Positions 1-8,575 of a stretch of DNA of 64,000 bases are shown here, piece after piece. Each line of letters starts with the position of its first letter. The stretch's first letter is position 1. The translations under genes and the position numbers were made by a program. The stretch lies in NCBI RefSeq assembly GCF_021341785.1, contig NZ_JAJTTF010000005.1:248001-312000 (forward strand). The letters are read 5' to 3'. This DNA comes from Microbacterium sp. Au-Mic1 (GTDB lineage Bacteria > Actinomycetota > Actinomycetes > Actinomycetales > Microbacteriaceae). The notes below the pieces were generated by a model, which was not told the origin of the DNA, did no database searches, and was given only the letters and a program-made list of their open reading frames with translations.

Positions 1-858
1 GACGACGTCATGAAGCACGCCGAGCAGGCCAGCGTGTTCCGCAACATTCAGACCCCGGAGTGGGGCGACGTGCGCGAGGAGACCGTGCCTGCGCCGCAGC
101 CGGCACCGGTGGGCCTTGCCCGCGGCATCTCGCCCGCGCGCGCCGGCGCCGACGAGAGCCGCACCGAGTCGATCCCGGTCAAGGGCGTGCGCAAGGCGAC
201 CTCCTCGGCGATGGTGCAGAGCGCCTACTCCGCCCCGCATGTGACCGTGTGGAAGGAGGTCGACGCGACCCGCACCATGGAGCTCGTCAAGCGCCTCAAG
301 GCCTCGCCCGACTTCGCCGACATCAAGGTGTCGCCGCTGCTCATCGTCGCCCGCGCCGTGATCTGGGCCGTGCGCCGCACCCCCATGGTCAACGCCGCGT
401 GGATCGACACCGCCGACGGCGCCGAGATCGCCGTCCGTCACTACGTGAACCTCGGCATCGCCGCGGCCACCCCGCGGGGCCTCCTCGTGCCGAACATCAA
501 GGACGCGCAGGAGATGGGCATGAAGGATCTCGCCCGTGCCCTGAACCGGCTCACCACGACCGCGCGCGAGGGCAAGTCCACGCCCGCCGACCAGCAGGGC
601 GGCACCATCACGATCACCAACATCGGCGTGTTCGGGATGGACGCGGGCACCCCGATCATCAACCCCGGCGAGGCCGGCATCGTGGCCATGGGCACGATCA
701 GCCAGAAGCCGTGGGTCGTCGACGGCGAGGTGCGCCCGCGCTGGGTGACGACCGTGGCCGGATCCTTCGACCACCGCGTCGTGGACGGCGACGGCATGAG
801 CCGCTTCATCGCCGACGTCGCCGCCGTGCTCGAGGAGCCCGCGCTGCTCGTCGACTGA
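1..858 (+). CDS. 2-oxo acid dehydrogenase E2 component (dihydrolipoyl acyltransferase), 3' part
   Basis: Transfers the acyl group from the lipoyl arm to CoA in a pyruvate or branched-chain 2-oxo acid dehydrogenase complex in the cytoplasm. The reading frame is open at base 1, so the lipoyl domain and most of the subunit-binding domain lie outside the window. Visible are an Ala/Pro-rich linker and the trimer-forming catalytic domain, ending with the family active-site motif DHRVVDGD near bases 768-792 (His and Asp are the catalytic pair). The stop is followed by a long palindromic element shared with the convergent ROK gene. Which 2-oxo acid is used cannot be told from this fragment; E1 and E3 genes would be expected upstream. 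Confidence 0.93.
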   Translation, partial: DDVMKHAEQASVFRNIQTPEWGDVREETVPAPQPAPVGLARGISPARAGADESRTESIPVKGVRKATSSAMVQSAYSAPHVTVWKEVDATRTMELVKRLKASPDFADIKVSPLLIVARAVIWAVRRTPMVNAAWIDTADGAEIAVRHYVNLGIAAATPRGLLVPNIKDAQEMGMKDLARALNRLTTTAREGKSTPADQQGGTITITNIGVFGMDAGTPIINPGEAGIVAMGTISQKPWVVDGEVRPRWVTTVAGSFDHRVVDGDGMSRFIADVAAVLEEPALLVD

Positions 859-892
859 GACCGGATCCGGCCTCTTCGGGTTGTCCCCGAAC

Positions 893-1004
893 GGGGTCGT
901 TGAGCGACGACGCCGGAGGCGACGGAGACGAAACGCGGTGCTCTTGCGAGGGCACCGCGTTTCGTCCCACTCCTCGCTGCGCTCGGGGCTCGCTCAACGT
1001 CCCC
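893..1004. repeat. GTTGAGCGA-type intergenic palindrome, copy 1
   Basis: A 112-bp inverted repeat between two convergent genes. The outer arms are GGGGTCGTTGAGCGA and TCGCTCAACGTCCCC (one mismatch). The inner arms are GACGAAACGCGGTG and CACCGCGTTTCGTC around a short loop. Related copies lie at 26900-27048, 40299-40393 and, truncated, at 55944-55965. It could act as a bidirectional terminator, but its fixed sequence at unrelated loci suggests a dispersed REP/MITE-like element. Confidence 0.85.
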
Positions 1005-1027
1005 GGGGGAGGTGGACGGGGCCGCGC

Positions 1028-2326
1028 TCAGCCCTTCAAGCGCTGCGCCACGAGCCGCGGCAGGCCCACGGTCCTCGCCGACGCGAGCGCCGTCGAGACG
1101 GCGCCGGCGAGCACGATGTCGGCGCCGAGGCGCGAGCGCAGGATCGCAGGCGCCGGCAGGTCCAGCAGCGGGCGCAGCACGTCGCGCGCGGCATCGAGCA
1201 CGGGTTCGATGGCTTCCGCGATCGCGCCGCAGACGATCACGCGCTCGGGGTCGTAGGTGCTGCCGAGCACGGCGACGACCCGGGCGAGGAAGGCTCCGGC
1301 GTCGCGCACGACGAGCGCCGCGTCCGCATCTCCGGCAGCGGCGAGGGCGAGCACGCGGTCGGCCTTGAGCCCTTCTGGGGCGAGGTGCGCCAGCGCTCCG
1401 TCGGCGCTCGCCTCGCCGGAGGCCAGCAGCTCTCCGGCGATGCGCGTGATCGTGGGTCCGAGGCCGTCCGCCGAGTCCACCCCGCGCACGTGGTCGAACA
1501 GCACCATCTCGCCCACGCCGCCGTGCGCCCCGTGCAGGATGTGCCCGTCCACCACGGCGCCGGCGCCGAACCGCTCGCCCGCGATGAGCGCGATGTAGTC
1601 GCGGCAGCCCACGGCCTCGCCCAGGTCGCCTTCGGCCGCGGCCGCGAGCACGGCGTCGTTCTTGATCTCGACCACGGGCGCCCACCCCGCCAGCAGCTCG
1701 GCGAGGCCGGGGTTGGTGCGCTCCCAGAACCCGTCGGGGTGTGGAGGCGACGACCCGTTCCGCGCCACAGGAGCCGCGACCCCTGCGCACAGCGCGAGGA
1801 CGCGATCGCGGGGCACGCCGCTCGTGGTCAGGGCCGCGTCGAGGTGCTTCAGGATCGCGGCCCGCCGCTGCCCCACGGTGTGTTGCGGATCCAGATCGGC
1901 GCGCACGCGCGCGAGCGGGGTGCGTGCCAGGTCGGTCACGGTCACACCGAGGTGCGTGTCGCCCGCGTCCAGCGCGATCACCGCGCCGAGGTCGGCAGGC
2001 AGCTCGAACCGCCGCGCGGGGCGGCCGGCCGAGTACTCGCCGGCGTCGCGGGCATTGGGCAGCTCCTGGACGACGCCTGCCTCGACGAGGGTGTCGATCG
2101 CGTCGATCGTGGTCGAGCGCGTGAGCGAGGCCCCGGCCATCGCCTCCGTGGCGGTGAACGGGCCGCGGCCCCAGGCGAAGTCCAGCACCTGGCCGAGGCT
2201 CGGCCGGCTGCCGGGCGTCGAGGCCGGAACCTCAGCGGGCGCGACGGTGGACCCCACGACGGCGGCGCCCGCGGCGGCCGCGCCAGGGGCGGCGGGCGCC
2301 GTGTCAGGCGCGGTGGATCTCGGCAT
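1028..2326 (-). CDS. ROK family transcriptional regulator
   Basis: A 432-residue DNA-binding protein with an Ala/Pro-rich N-terminus (about 1-40), a winged-helix segment (about 40-95) and a ROK sugar-kinase-like domain. The phosphate-loop-like sequence ALDAGDTHLGV is present, but the zinc-binding CxCGxxGC motif of active ROK kinases is not; the equivalent stretch reads GAHGGVGEMVLF. It is therefore likely a sugar sensor and not a kinase. Start chosen at MPRS because GAGAGG lies about 10 bases upstream; the longer open frame would run through the operator region. It is divergent from the sugar ABC transporter and is its probable repressor through the site at 2370-2387. Confidence 0.88.
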   Translation of the reverse strand: MPRSTAPDTAPAAPGAAAAGAAVVGSTVAPAEVPASTPGSRPSLGQVLDFAWGRGPFTATEAMAGASLTRSTTIDAIDTLVEAGVVQELPNARDAGEYSAGRPARRFELPADLGAVIALDAGDTHLGVTVTDLARTPLARVRADLDPQHTVGQRRAAILKHLDAALTTSGVPRDRVLALCAGVAAPVARNGSSPPHPDGFWERTNPGLAELLAGWAPVVEIKNDAVLAAAAEGDLGEAVGCRDYIALIAGERFGAGAVVDGHILHGAHGGVGEMVLFDHVRGVDSADGLGPTITRIAGELLASGEASADGALAHLAPEGLKADRVLALAAAGDADAALVVRDAGAFLARVVAVLGSTYDPERVIVCGAIAEAIEPVLDAARDVLRPLLDLPAPAILRSRLGADIVLAGAVSTALASARTVGLPRLVAQRLKG

Positions 2327-2369
2327 TCGTGCTTGACCTCTCGGGTGGACCTCTGTCAGAGTATCCCTC

Positions 2370-2387
2370 GTCCGACTTAATTCGGAC
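2370..2387. promoter_or_regulatory. Probable ROK-regulator operator
   Basis: GTCCGACTTAATTCGGAC: perfect 6-base arms GTCCGA/TCGGAC around an AT-rich centre, in the 148-bp divergent gap between the ROK gene and the ABC transporter operon. The surrounding AT-rich stretch (to about 2400) is the likely overlapping promoter region. Binding by the ROK protein is inferred from position and symmetry only. Confidence 0.6.
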
Positions 2388-2474
2388 ACAAAATCTAATC
2401 TCCGGAACAAAGATCCGCGTTACCGCCGGCGTCACGCCGCGGGAGCGTCGGATCCGCCGGAAGGGACGAGGACG

Positions 2475-3785
2475 ATGGTGTCTGGGAAGAGAACGCGGAT
2501 CGCGAGGGCGCTCGCTGCCGTCGCCGCGCTCGCCGTGGTCGGGGGAGCCCTCGCGGGCTGCGCCCCCGCCGACGGCCGTGAGACGGTGCGCTTCACCTTC
2601 AGCAAGCGCGAGGCGATCGACTTCATGACGAAGGTCGTGAAGGACTACAACGCCTCGCAGAACAAGGTGAACGTCGTCATCGACACGTCCGGCGTCGACG
2701 TGGTCTCCGCGAGCTTCGTGCGCGGCAACCCGCCGGACCTGATGCTGGCGAACTACAACTTCGAGGTCGCACGGTTCGTGCAGCGCTGCGCGTTGACCGA
2801 CCTCTCCGACACGGCCGAGGCGGGGCGGATCCGCACCGATCTGCAGCCGCTGCTGGACCAGTACGGCACCTGCCCCGGCAAGACCACCGTGCTGCCGTAC
2901 TCGGTGATGGCCGCCTCGGTGATCTACAACAAGGAGATCTTCGCGAAGTACGGCATCCAGATCCCGAAGACCTGGGATGAGCTGATCGCCGCGAGCGACA
3001 CCCTCAAGGCGGCCGGGGTCACCCCGTTCTACGGCACGTTCAAGGACAACTGGACCATCGGTCAGGGCTGGTACGACTACGCGGTCGGCGGCGAGGTGCC
3101 GGTGGTGGACTTCTTCGCGAAGATGAACGCCGAGGGCACGAGCGTCGGTCCGGCCTCGCAGACGTCCTTCTCGAAGGACTTCGCGAAGCCGGTCGAGAAG
3201 ATGACGCAGCTCATCAAGGACTACACCCAGCCCAATGCCGGCAGTCAGGCGTACGTGGACGGCAATCTCGCCTTCGCGAAGGGGCAGGGCGCCATGTACC
3301 TGCAGGGGCCCTGGGCCTTCGGCGAGATCGCCAAGACCTCGCCGGACCTGCAGCTGGGGACCTTCCCGCTGCCGATGACCAACGATCCGAGCGACCTCAA
3401 GGTGCGCGTGAACATGGATCTCGCGGCGATGATCCCGACCGGATCGCGGCACCAGAAGGCCGCACGCGACTTCCTCGCCTACCTCTATCAGCCCTCGGTG
3501 ATCGACGCCTACAACGCCTCGCAGCTCGGCTTCGCGCCGACCACCGACGCCACGATGCCGACCGATCCGCGGATCGCGGGGATGATCCCGTACTACGACA
3601 AGGGCGCCGTCTATCAGGGGGCCTCGGTGCTCGTGCCGAAGACGATCCCGGTCTTCAACTACGTCCAGGCGATCGCCCTCGGGGGCAGCGTCAAGGGCAC
3701 CCTGAGCACGATGGACGCGGACTGGGCGCGCGCCGCCTTCCTCGCCCCGAAGCTCCCGAGCGACACGAAGGGCAGCGAGAAATGA
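2475..3785 (+). CDS. Sugar ABC transporter substrate-binding lipoprotein (MalE/UgpB-like)
   Basis: A 436-residue family 1 extracellular solute-binding protein. A basic N-terminus (KRTR), a hydrophobic segment and the lipobox LAGC predict a lipid-anchored protein with Cys near residue 26. The mature part has the two-lobe binding-protein pattern (FSKREAIDFMTKVVKDYN at the front, the hinge-type VMAASVIYNKEIFAKYGI in the middle). It heads an operon with two permeases and a GH13 glucosidase, so an alpha-glucoside or similar oligosaccharide is the likely ligand (inference). The first permease overlaps its stop by four bases. No ATPase gene is nearby, as is usual for actinobacterial systems that share an MsiK-type ATPase. 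Confidence 0.92.
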   Translation: MVSGKRTRIARALAAVAALAVVGGALAGCAPADGRETVRFTFSKREAIDFMTKVVKDYNASQNKVNVVIDTSGVDVVSASFVRGNPPDLMLANYNFEVARFVQRCALTDLSDTAEAGRIRTDLQPLLDQYGTCPGKTTVLPYSVMAASVIYNKEIFAKYGIQIPKTWDELIAASDTLKAAGVTPFYGTFKDNWTIGQGWYDYAVGGEVPVVDFFAKMNAEGTSVGPASQTSFSKDFAKPVEKMTQLIKDYTQPNAGSQAYVDGNLAFAKGQGAMYLQGPWAFGEIAKTSPDLQLGTFPLPMTNDPSDLKVRVNMDLAAMIPTGSRHQKAARDFLAYLYQPSVIDAYNASQLGFAPTTDATMPTDPRIAGMIPYYDKGAVYQGASVLVPKTIPVFNYVQAIALGGSVKGTLSTMDADWARAAFLAPKLPSDTKGSEK

Positions 3786-4693
3786 GCGCCACGACGACCA
3801 TCGTGACGGGCGGTGACCGGAGGATCCGGCGCAGCAGCCGCCGGATCGAGCCGATCTACTACCTGTTCCTGCTGCCGACCCTGGTGCTGTTCACGCTGGC
3901 GATCACCGTGCCGGCCGTCATGGGCATCTTCTTCAGCTTCACCGACTCCATCGGGATCGGCACCTGGAACTTCAACGGGTTCACCAATTACATCGCCGCG
4001 TTCAGCGACCCGGCCATCCTGCAGAGCTACCTGTTCACGTTCGGTTTCTCGATCGCGACCGTGATCGTGGTGAACGTGCTCGCCTTCCTCCTGGCCGTCG
4101 GGCTCGTCTCGCGCATCCGGTTCAAGACCGGTCTGCGTGCGATCTTCGTGATCCCGATGGTGATCTCGGGCATCATCATCGCCTACGTGTTCAACTTCCT
4201 GTTCTCGAACTCGATCCCCGCGCTCGGGTCGGCGACGGGGATCCCGTGGCTTTCCACGAGCATCCTCGCGAATCCGGATCTGGCGTGGGTCGGCATCGTG
4301 ATCGTGACCGCCTGGCAGGCGATCCCCGGCACGCTGCTCATCTACATCGCGGGCCTGCTCTCGATTCCGGGGGAGGTGTACGAGGCGGCGAGCATCGACG
4401 GAGCGAACAGGTCCCAGCAGCTCACCCGGATCACGGTGCCGCTCGTGGCCGGGTACTTCGTGATCAACATCGTGCTCGGGTTCAAGGGCTTCCTGAACGC
4501 GTACGACATCATCAAGGGCCTCACCGACGGCGGCCCCGGCACCGCGACCCGCAGCGTCGCCATGACGATCATCGCCGGCTTCAACGGCGGCGACTACGCC
4601 TACCAGATGGCCAACGCGACGATCTTCTTCATCGTGGCGATCCTGATCTCGCTGCTGCAGCTGTCTGTGACGCGCGGAAGGAACGCACTCTGA
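3782..4693 (+). CDS. Sugar ABC transporter permease (MalF type)
   Basis: A 303-residue membrane protein with six predicted helices, the first at about residues 28-50. The conserved EAA loop reads EAASIDGANRSQQLTRITVPL, the contact site for the shared ATPase. The start codon overlaps the stop of the binding-protein gene (ATGA), so translation is probably coupled. It forms the heterodimeric channel with the next gene product in the cytoplasmic membrane. Assignment as the MalF-like partner rests on gene order and on the N-terminal helix preceding the core fold. Confidence 0.93.
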   Translation: MSATTTIVTGGDRRIRRSSRRIEPIYYLFLLPTLVLFTLAITVPAVMGIFFSFTDSIGIGTWNFNGFTNYIAAFSDPAILQSYLFTFGFSIATVIVVNVLAFLLAVGLVSRIRFKTGLRAIFVIPMVISGIIIAYVFNFLFSNSIPALGSATGIPWLSTSILANPDLAWVGIVIVTAWQAIPGTLLIYIAGLLSIPGEVYEAASIDGANRSQQLTRITVPLVAGYFVINIVLGFKGFLNAYDIIKGLTDGGPGTATRSVAMTIIAGFNGGDYAYQMANATIFFIVAILISLLQLSVTRGRNAL

Positions 4694-5580
4694 TGTCCAC
4701 CCAGAACCTCCTCACGACCCAGGCCATCGCCCTGGGCGGGCGCAAGCCCCGCATCAGGATGGAGCGGGTCAATTGGTCGGGGACGATCATCCTGATCCTG
4801 TGCACGGTCACGGTGCTGATCCCGCTCTACGTCACGATCTCGATGGCGTTCAAGACCTCGAAGCAGGCGGTCGACGGCAACGCGTTCTCGCTGCCGGCCC
4901 CGTTCAGCCTCGACGGCTTCACGCAGGCCTGGGATCTCACGAAGTTCCCGGTCGGCGCCGGGGTCTCGCTGCTCGTCACCGCGGGCACCGTGTTCCTGAC
5001 CGTGGTGCTGGCCGCGTTCGCGTCGTACGCGATCGTGCGCAACTGGGACCACCGGCTGTTCCGGTACTCGTTCTTCTATCTGCTCGCGGCGATGTTCATC
5101 CCGTTCCCGGTCGTCGCGCTGCCGCAGATCCAGCTCACCGGGCTCACCCACCTGGACAACCCGTTCGGGGTGATCCTGCTCGCCACGATGTTCCAGCTCA
5201 GCTTCAGCGTGCTGCTGTTCACCGCGTTCCTGCGGTCGATCCCGCTCGAGCTCGAGGAGAGCGCCCGGATCGACGGCGCGAGCACCTGGCAGACCTTCTG
5301 GCGGATCATCTTCCCGCTGCTCGGCCCGATGAGCGCCACAGTCGGCATCTTCGCGTTCCTGTACGCCTGGAACGACTTCATGATGCCGTCGCTGATCATC
5401 TCGGATCCGGCCTTGCAGACACTGCCCGTGCGACAGAACCTGTTCCAGAACCAGTTCAGCAGCAACTACAACGTCGCCTTCGCCTCGTACCTGATGGCGA
5501 TGGCTCCCGCGATCGTCGCCTACCTGTTCACCCAGCGCTGGGTGATGGAGGGCGTGACCCAGGGCGCCGTCAAAGGCTGA
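4693..5580 (+). CDS. Sugar ABC transporter permease (MalG type)
   Basis: A 295-residue inner-membrane permease, second half of the channel. The EAA loop reads EESARIDGASTWQTFWRIIFP. The protein ends with the typical short tail FTQRWVMEGVTQGAVKG. The start is the ATG in TGATG, sharing one base with the upstream stop; a longer open frame extends upstream but lies inside the MalF-type gene. A stable hairpin follows the stop and separates it from the glucosidase gene. Confidence 0.93.
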   Translation: MSTQNLLTTQAIALGGRKPRIRMERVNWSGTIILILCTVTVLIPLYVTISMAFKTSKQAVDGNAFSLPAPFSLDGFTQAWDLTKFPVGAGVSLLVTAGTVFLTVVLAAFASYAIVRNWDHRLFRYSFFYLLAAMFIPFPVVALPQIQLTGLTHLDNPFGVILLATMFQLSFSVLLFTAFLRSIPLELEESARIDGASTWQTFWRIIFPLLGPMSATVGIFAFLYAWNDFMMPSLIISDPALQTLPVRQNLFQNQFSSNYNVAFASYLMAMAPAIVAYLFTQRWVMEGVTQGAVKG

Positions 5581-5590
5581 TCGACCGGCC

Positions 5591-5630
5591 GGCTCCGGGG
5601 GCGATCGAACGGCCGATCGCTTTCGGAGCC
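5591..5630 (+). terminator. Intercistronic hairpin between transporter and glucosidase genes
   Basis: GGCTCCG and CGGAGCC form an outer 7-bp stem, GCGATCG and CGATCGC an inner 7-bp stem, joined by GGG opposite TTT (three possible G-U pairs), with a six-base loop. No T-run follows. It is more likely an attenuator or an mRNA-stability element that sets the ratio of transporter to enzyme than a full terminator. Confidence 0.6.
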
Positions 5631-5694
5631 TGCCTCGTCTGCCGGGCCGGCATGTGCCCGCGCAAAAACCGCAACACTGAAGGAGTCTCTCTTC

Positions 5695-7377
5695 ATGACC
5701 GATGCAGTCCTCGCGACCGACACCCCCGTGACCGGATCCGCCGACGCCGCCTGGTGGCGCCAGGCCGTCGTCTACCAGGTCTATCCGCGCAGCTTCTCCG
5801 ATTCGGACGGCGACGGCCTGGGCGACATCCGCGGCGTCGTGGACAAGGCCGACTACCTCGCCGGCCTGGGCGTCGACGCGGTGTGGCTGAGCCCGTTCTA
5901 TCCCTCCGAGCTCGCCGACGGCGGCTATGACGTCGCCGACTACCGGGACGTCGATCCGCGGCTGGGCACATTGGCCGACTTCGACGAGATGATCGCCGCC
6001 CTGCACGGCCGCGGCATCAAGGTGATCGTCGACATCGTGCCGAACCACTCCTCCGACCGGCACGCGCTGTTCCAGGCCGCGCTCGCCGCGCCCAAGGGTT
6101 CGCCTGAGCGCGATCGCTACATCTTCCGCGACGGGCTGGGGGAGAACGGCGAGCTTCCGCCCGCGGACTGGACGAGCGTCTTCGGCGGCGCGGGGTGGGA
6201 GGCGGTCGGCGACGGCCAGTGGTACTTCCACTTCTTCGCGCGCGAGCAGCCGGACTTCAACTGGGACAACCCCGACGTGCACGCCGAGTTCCTGGAGACC
6301 ATGCGGTTCTGGTCGGACCGGGGCGTCGACGGCTTCCGCATCGATGTCGCGCACGGACTCAGCAAGGACCTCCCGGAAGTGCTGCCGAGCCAGGCCGAGC
6401 TCGACGCGATGGACACCACGGGCGGGCAGCACCCGATGTGGGACCGCGACGCCGTGCACGACATCTACCGCGAGTGGCGGCAGGTGTTCGACGAGTACGA
6501 CCCGCCGCGCATCGCGGTCGCCGAGGCCTGGGTCGCCACCGCCGAGCGGCGGGCGAAGTACGCCTCCCCGGAGGGCCTCGGCCAGGCGTTCAACTTCGAC
6601 CTGCTCGAGGCCGACTTCGACGCCGCGCAGTTCCGGCACATCGTGACCGACAACCTCGCGCAGAGCGAGGCGACCGGATCCAGTTCCACCTGGGTGCTCT
6701 CCAACCACGACGTGGTGCGGCACGCCACCCGCTACGGCCTCGAGCCGCTGAACGGCCGCGCGGTCAAGCAGGGGTCCGCCTGGATCCTCGCCGGCGGCCC
6801 CGCCGATCAGGTCGACCTGGAGCGGGGTGGACGTCGCGCGCTCGCCGCGACGCTGTTCCTGCTCGGCCTGCCCGGCAGCACCTACCTGTACCAGGGCGAG
6901 GAGCTCGGCCTGCACGAGGTCGCCGACATCAAGGCCGAGGACCGGCAGGATCCGGCGTTCTTCCGCGGCGCCGACCCCGACCGGGACGGACTGGGCCGCG
7001 ACGGCTGCCGCGTGCCGCTGCCCTGGGCCGGCACCGGGTCGTCGTTCGGCTTCGGCGCCGCCGGCGCGCACATCCCGCAGCCGGCCTGGTTCGCGGGCTA
7101 CGCCGTCGAGACGGAGGATGCGGATCCGGCCTCCTCGCTCAACACGTATCGCCGCGCCCTCGCGCTGCGCCACGAGCTGCAGACCGGCGAGACGCTGGAG
7201 TGGATCGAGACCGGCCGCGACGACGTGCTGCGCTTCGTGCGGCCCAACGGCTGGCAGGTCGTGACCAACTTCGGCACCGAGCCGTTCGCGCTCGGTGCGG
7301 ACTCCGGCGATGTGGTGCTCGGGGCGCTCGTCGACGGCGCGATCCCGGGTGAGAGCACGGTCTGGCTGCGGGGCTGA
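5695..7377 (+). CDS. GH13 alpha-glucosidase (oligo-1,6-glucosidase/maltase-like)
   Basis: A 560-residue cytoplasmic glycoside hydrolase of family 13 without a signal peptide. The catalytic set is complete: nucleophile Asp217 in GFRIDVAH, acid/base Glu277 in VAEAW, and the transition-state Asp339 in SNHDVV. The opening VYQVYPRSFSDSDGDGLGD and the early VDIVPNHSS motif are typical of alpha-glucosidases acting on short oligosaccharides, not of amylases. AAGGAG precedes the ATG. Last gene of the transporter operon, where it would split the imported alpha-glucoside. The ROK gene on the other strand probably controls it. Confidence 0.92.
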   Translation: MTDAVLATDTPVTGSADAAWWRQAVVYQVYPRSFSDSDGDGLGDIRGVVDKADYLAGLGVDAVWLSPFYPSELADGGYDVADYRDVDPRLGTLADFDEMIAALHGRGIKVIVDIVPNHSSDRHALFQAALAAPKGSPERDRYIFRDGLGENGELPPADWTSVFGGAGWEAVGDGQWYFHFFAREQPDFNWDNPDVHAEFLETMRFWSDRGVDGFRIDVAHGLSKDLPEVLPSQAELDAMDTTGGQHPMWDRDAVHDIYREWRQVFDEYDPPRIAVAEAWVATAERRAKYASPEGLGQAFNFDLLEADFDAAQFRHIVTDNLAQSEATGSSSTWVLSNHDVVRHATRYGLEPLNGRAVKQGSAWILAGGPADQVDLERGGRRALAATLFLLGLPGSTYLYQGEELGLHEVADIKAEDRQDPAFFRGADPDRDGLGRDGCRVPLPWAGTGSSFGFGAAGAHIPQPAWFAGYAVETEDADPASSLNTYRRALALRHELQTGETLEWIETGRDDVLRFVRPNGWQVVTNFGTEPFALGADSGDVVLGALVDGAIPGESTVWLRG

Positions 7378-7394
7378 GCGGATCCCGGCGCGAC

Positions 7395-7437
7395 CGGATG
7401 TGGCGCGAGTCTCCTGCGGGAGACCGCGCCACATCCG
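7395..7437. terminator. Bidirectional terminator hairpin
   Basis: A 43-base near-perfect hairpin between convergent genes: CGGATGTGGCGCG pairs with CGCGCCACATCCG (13 bp), then GTCTCC with GGAGAC, around a small TGCG-type loop. Both strands can fold it, so it can end the glucosidase and the CPBP transcripts. Confidence 0.8.
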
Positions 7438-7450
7438 CTCGGAGTTCCTG

Positions 7451-8275
7451 TCAGACGAGGGGGGTCGTCGCTGCGGATGCCGGGCGGGCGTTCACGCGTC
7501 CGCGGATGAAGATCAGCAGGACGAGGCCGGTGATGATGACGACGGGGTTGCCGAGATTCGCGAGCGAGGCGAGCATGCCCGGCGCAGGATTCCCGACCAT
7601 GAGGAAGATCGACGAGTCCGTCGTCCCGTGGATGAGGATCGGCCAGATGATGCTGCCTCCGACGCGCATCGCGAGGTACATGCAGATCCCGAAGCCGAAC
7701 GTGTACAGCAGCTGCAGGCCGGTGGCGAGCAGAGGCTGACCGGAGAGCAGGTTTCCCGCGTGCAGCGCGGCGAACAGGGCGGCCGAGACGACGGCGACGA
7801 CGATCTCGCGATAGCCGGCCTTGCGCATGAGGTTCACCACGAGGCCGCGTGTGAGGAACTCCTCGGCGAATCCGACGAAAAGGCTCGAGACGACCCAGCC
7901 GAGCACCACGCCGGCGCCGGCCTTCGCGTAGTCGATCCCCGCGAAGTGGAGGGCGTTGAACAGCACGGTGACGACGACGGCGATCCACATCCACCAGCTG
8001 CCGCCGATGGACTGCCGTGCGAAGACCTCCTGCAGCCATCCGGTGCTCAGGGCGAAGGCGATGAGCAGGACGCATCCGAGCGCGACGGGCAGGCCCGTGC
8101 CCACGAAGACCGCGAGTCCCTTATTCGCCGGATCCACACTCGTGATGATCGGGAGCAGCACCACCGTGAGGAGCTGCCACAGTGCGTAGTACCCGACGAC
8201 CAGGAGCAGCGAACGCCACCAACCGCCCTTCTCCCAGAAGCGCTTCCATCCCGATGGGGTCCGCTGATCCGTCAT
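7451..8275 (-). CDS. CPBP family intramembrane glutamic endopeptidase
   Basis: A 274-residue polytopic membrane protein. The CPBP (Abi/CAAX-protease-like) signature is present: EEFLTRG (the EExxxR motif), the His-bearing LFAALHAGN segment, and a third HGTTDSS stretch. In prokaryotes such proteins are linked to bacteriocin self-immunity or processing of membrane-bound peptides, but no such peptide gene is seen here, so the substrate is unknown. The start at MTDQ is supported by AAGGAAGGAA just upstream; a longer open frame of 34 codons lacks a ribosome site. Confidence 0.88.
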   Translation of the reverse strand: MTDQRTPSGWKRFWEKGGWWRSLLLVVGYYALWQLLTVVLLPIITSVDPANKGLAVFVGTGLPVALGCVLLIAFALSTGWLQEVFARQSIGGSWWMWIAVVVTVLFNALHFAGIDYAKAGAGVVLGWVVSSLFVGFAEEFLTRGLVVNLMRKAGYREIVVAVVSAALFAALHAGNLLSGQPLLATGLQLLYTFGFGICMYLAMRVGGSIIWPILIHGTTDSSIFLMVGNPAPGMLASLANLGNPVVIITGLVLLIFIRGRVNARPASAATTPLV

Positions 8276-8506
8276 TGGCGGTTCCTTCCTTTTCGGGTCC
8301 GTTCGGCTGCTCTCACGAACCCTACTGGTCGAGCACGGGGAGCAAGAGAGTCGCGCGAACCGCGAGAACTCCGTCACCAGCGTGAGAAGTACATGGCAGT
8401 TGCGGCGTCCCCCGATGCCCGTAGGATTTGGGACGCTCAGACCGAGGGCGTTCTTCGAGCGCCTGCACGCCCGCGCAGAACGCGTCGGTTTGTGGAATGC
8501 GGCCCC

Positions 8507-8524
8507 GGAATCAACGTTTATTCC
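8507..8524. promoter_or_regulatory. Candidate operator upstream of the PL8 lyase gene
   Basis: GGAATCAACGTTTATTCC, 5-base arms GGAAT/ATTCC with an 8-base centre. The same architecture, with 13 of 18 bases matching in reverse complement, occurs at 16057-16074 upstream of the regulator and transporter genes. It lies in the 300-base divergent gap 8276-8575, which otherwise shows only promoter-like AT-richer sequence and GAAGGAG before the lyase start. Confidence 0.55.
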
Positions 8525-8575
8525 TCTTGCAAACGCCTTCTAGCCTCTCTCGCAGAGACGACCGAAGGAGCTCGC

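Noticed and set aside
4600..7434. 944-codon open frame on the minus strand across the permease and GH13 genes
   Set aside because: It is the high-GC shadow of the plus-strand genes: Arg/Glu/Val/Leu-rich with no family motif, while the plus-strand frames carry full catalytic motifs.
7451..8275. CPBP protease as part of a bacteriocin system
   Set aside because: No small precursor peptide, radical SAM enzyme or dedicated exporter lies next to it.
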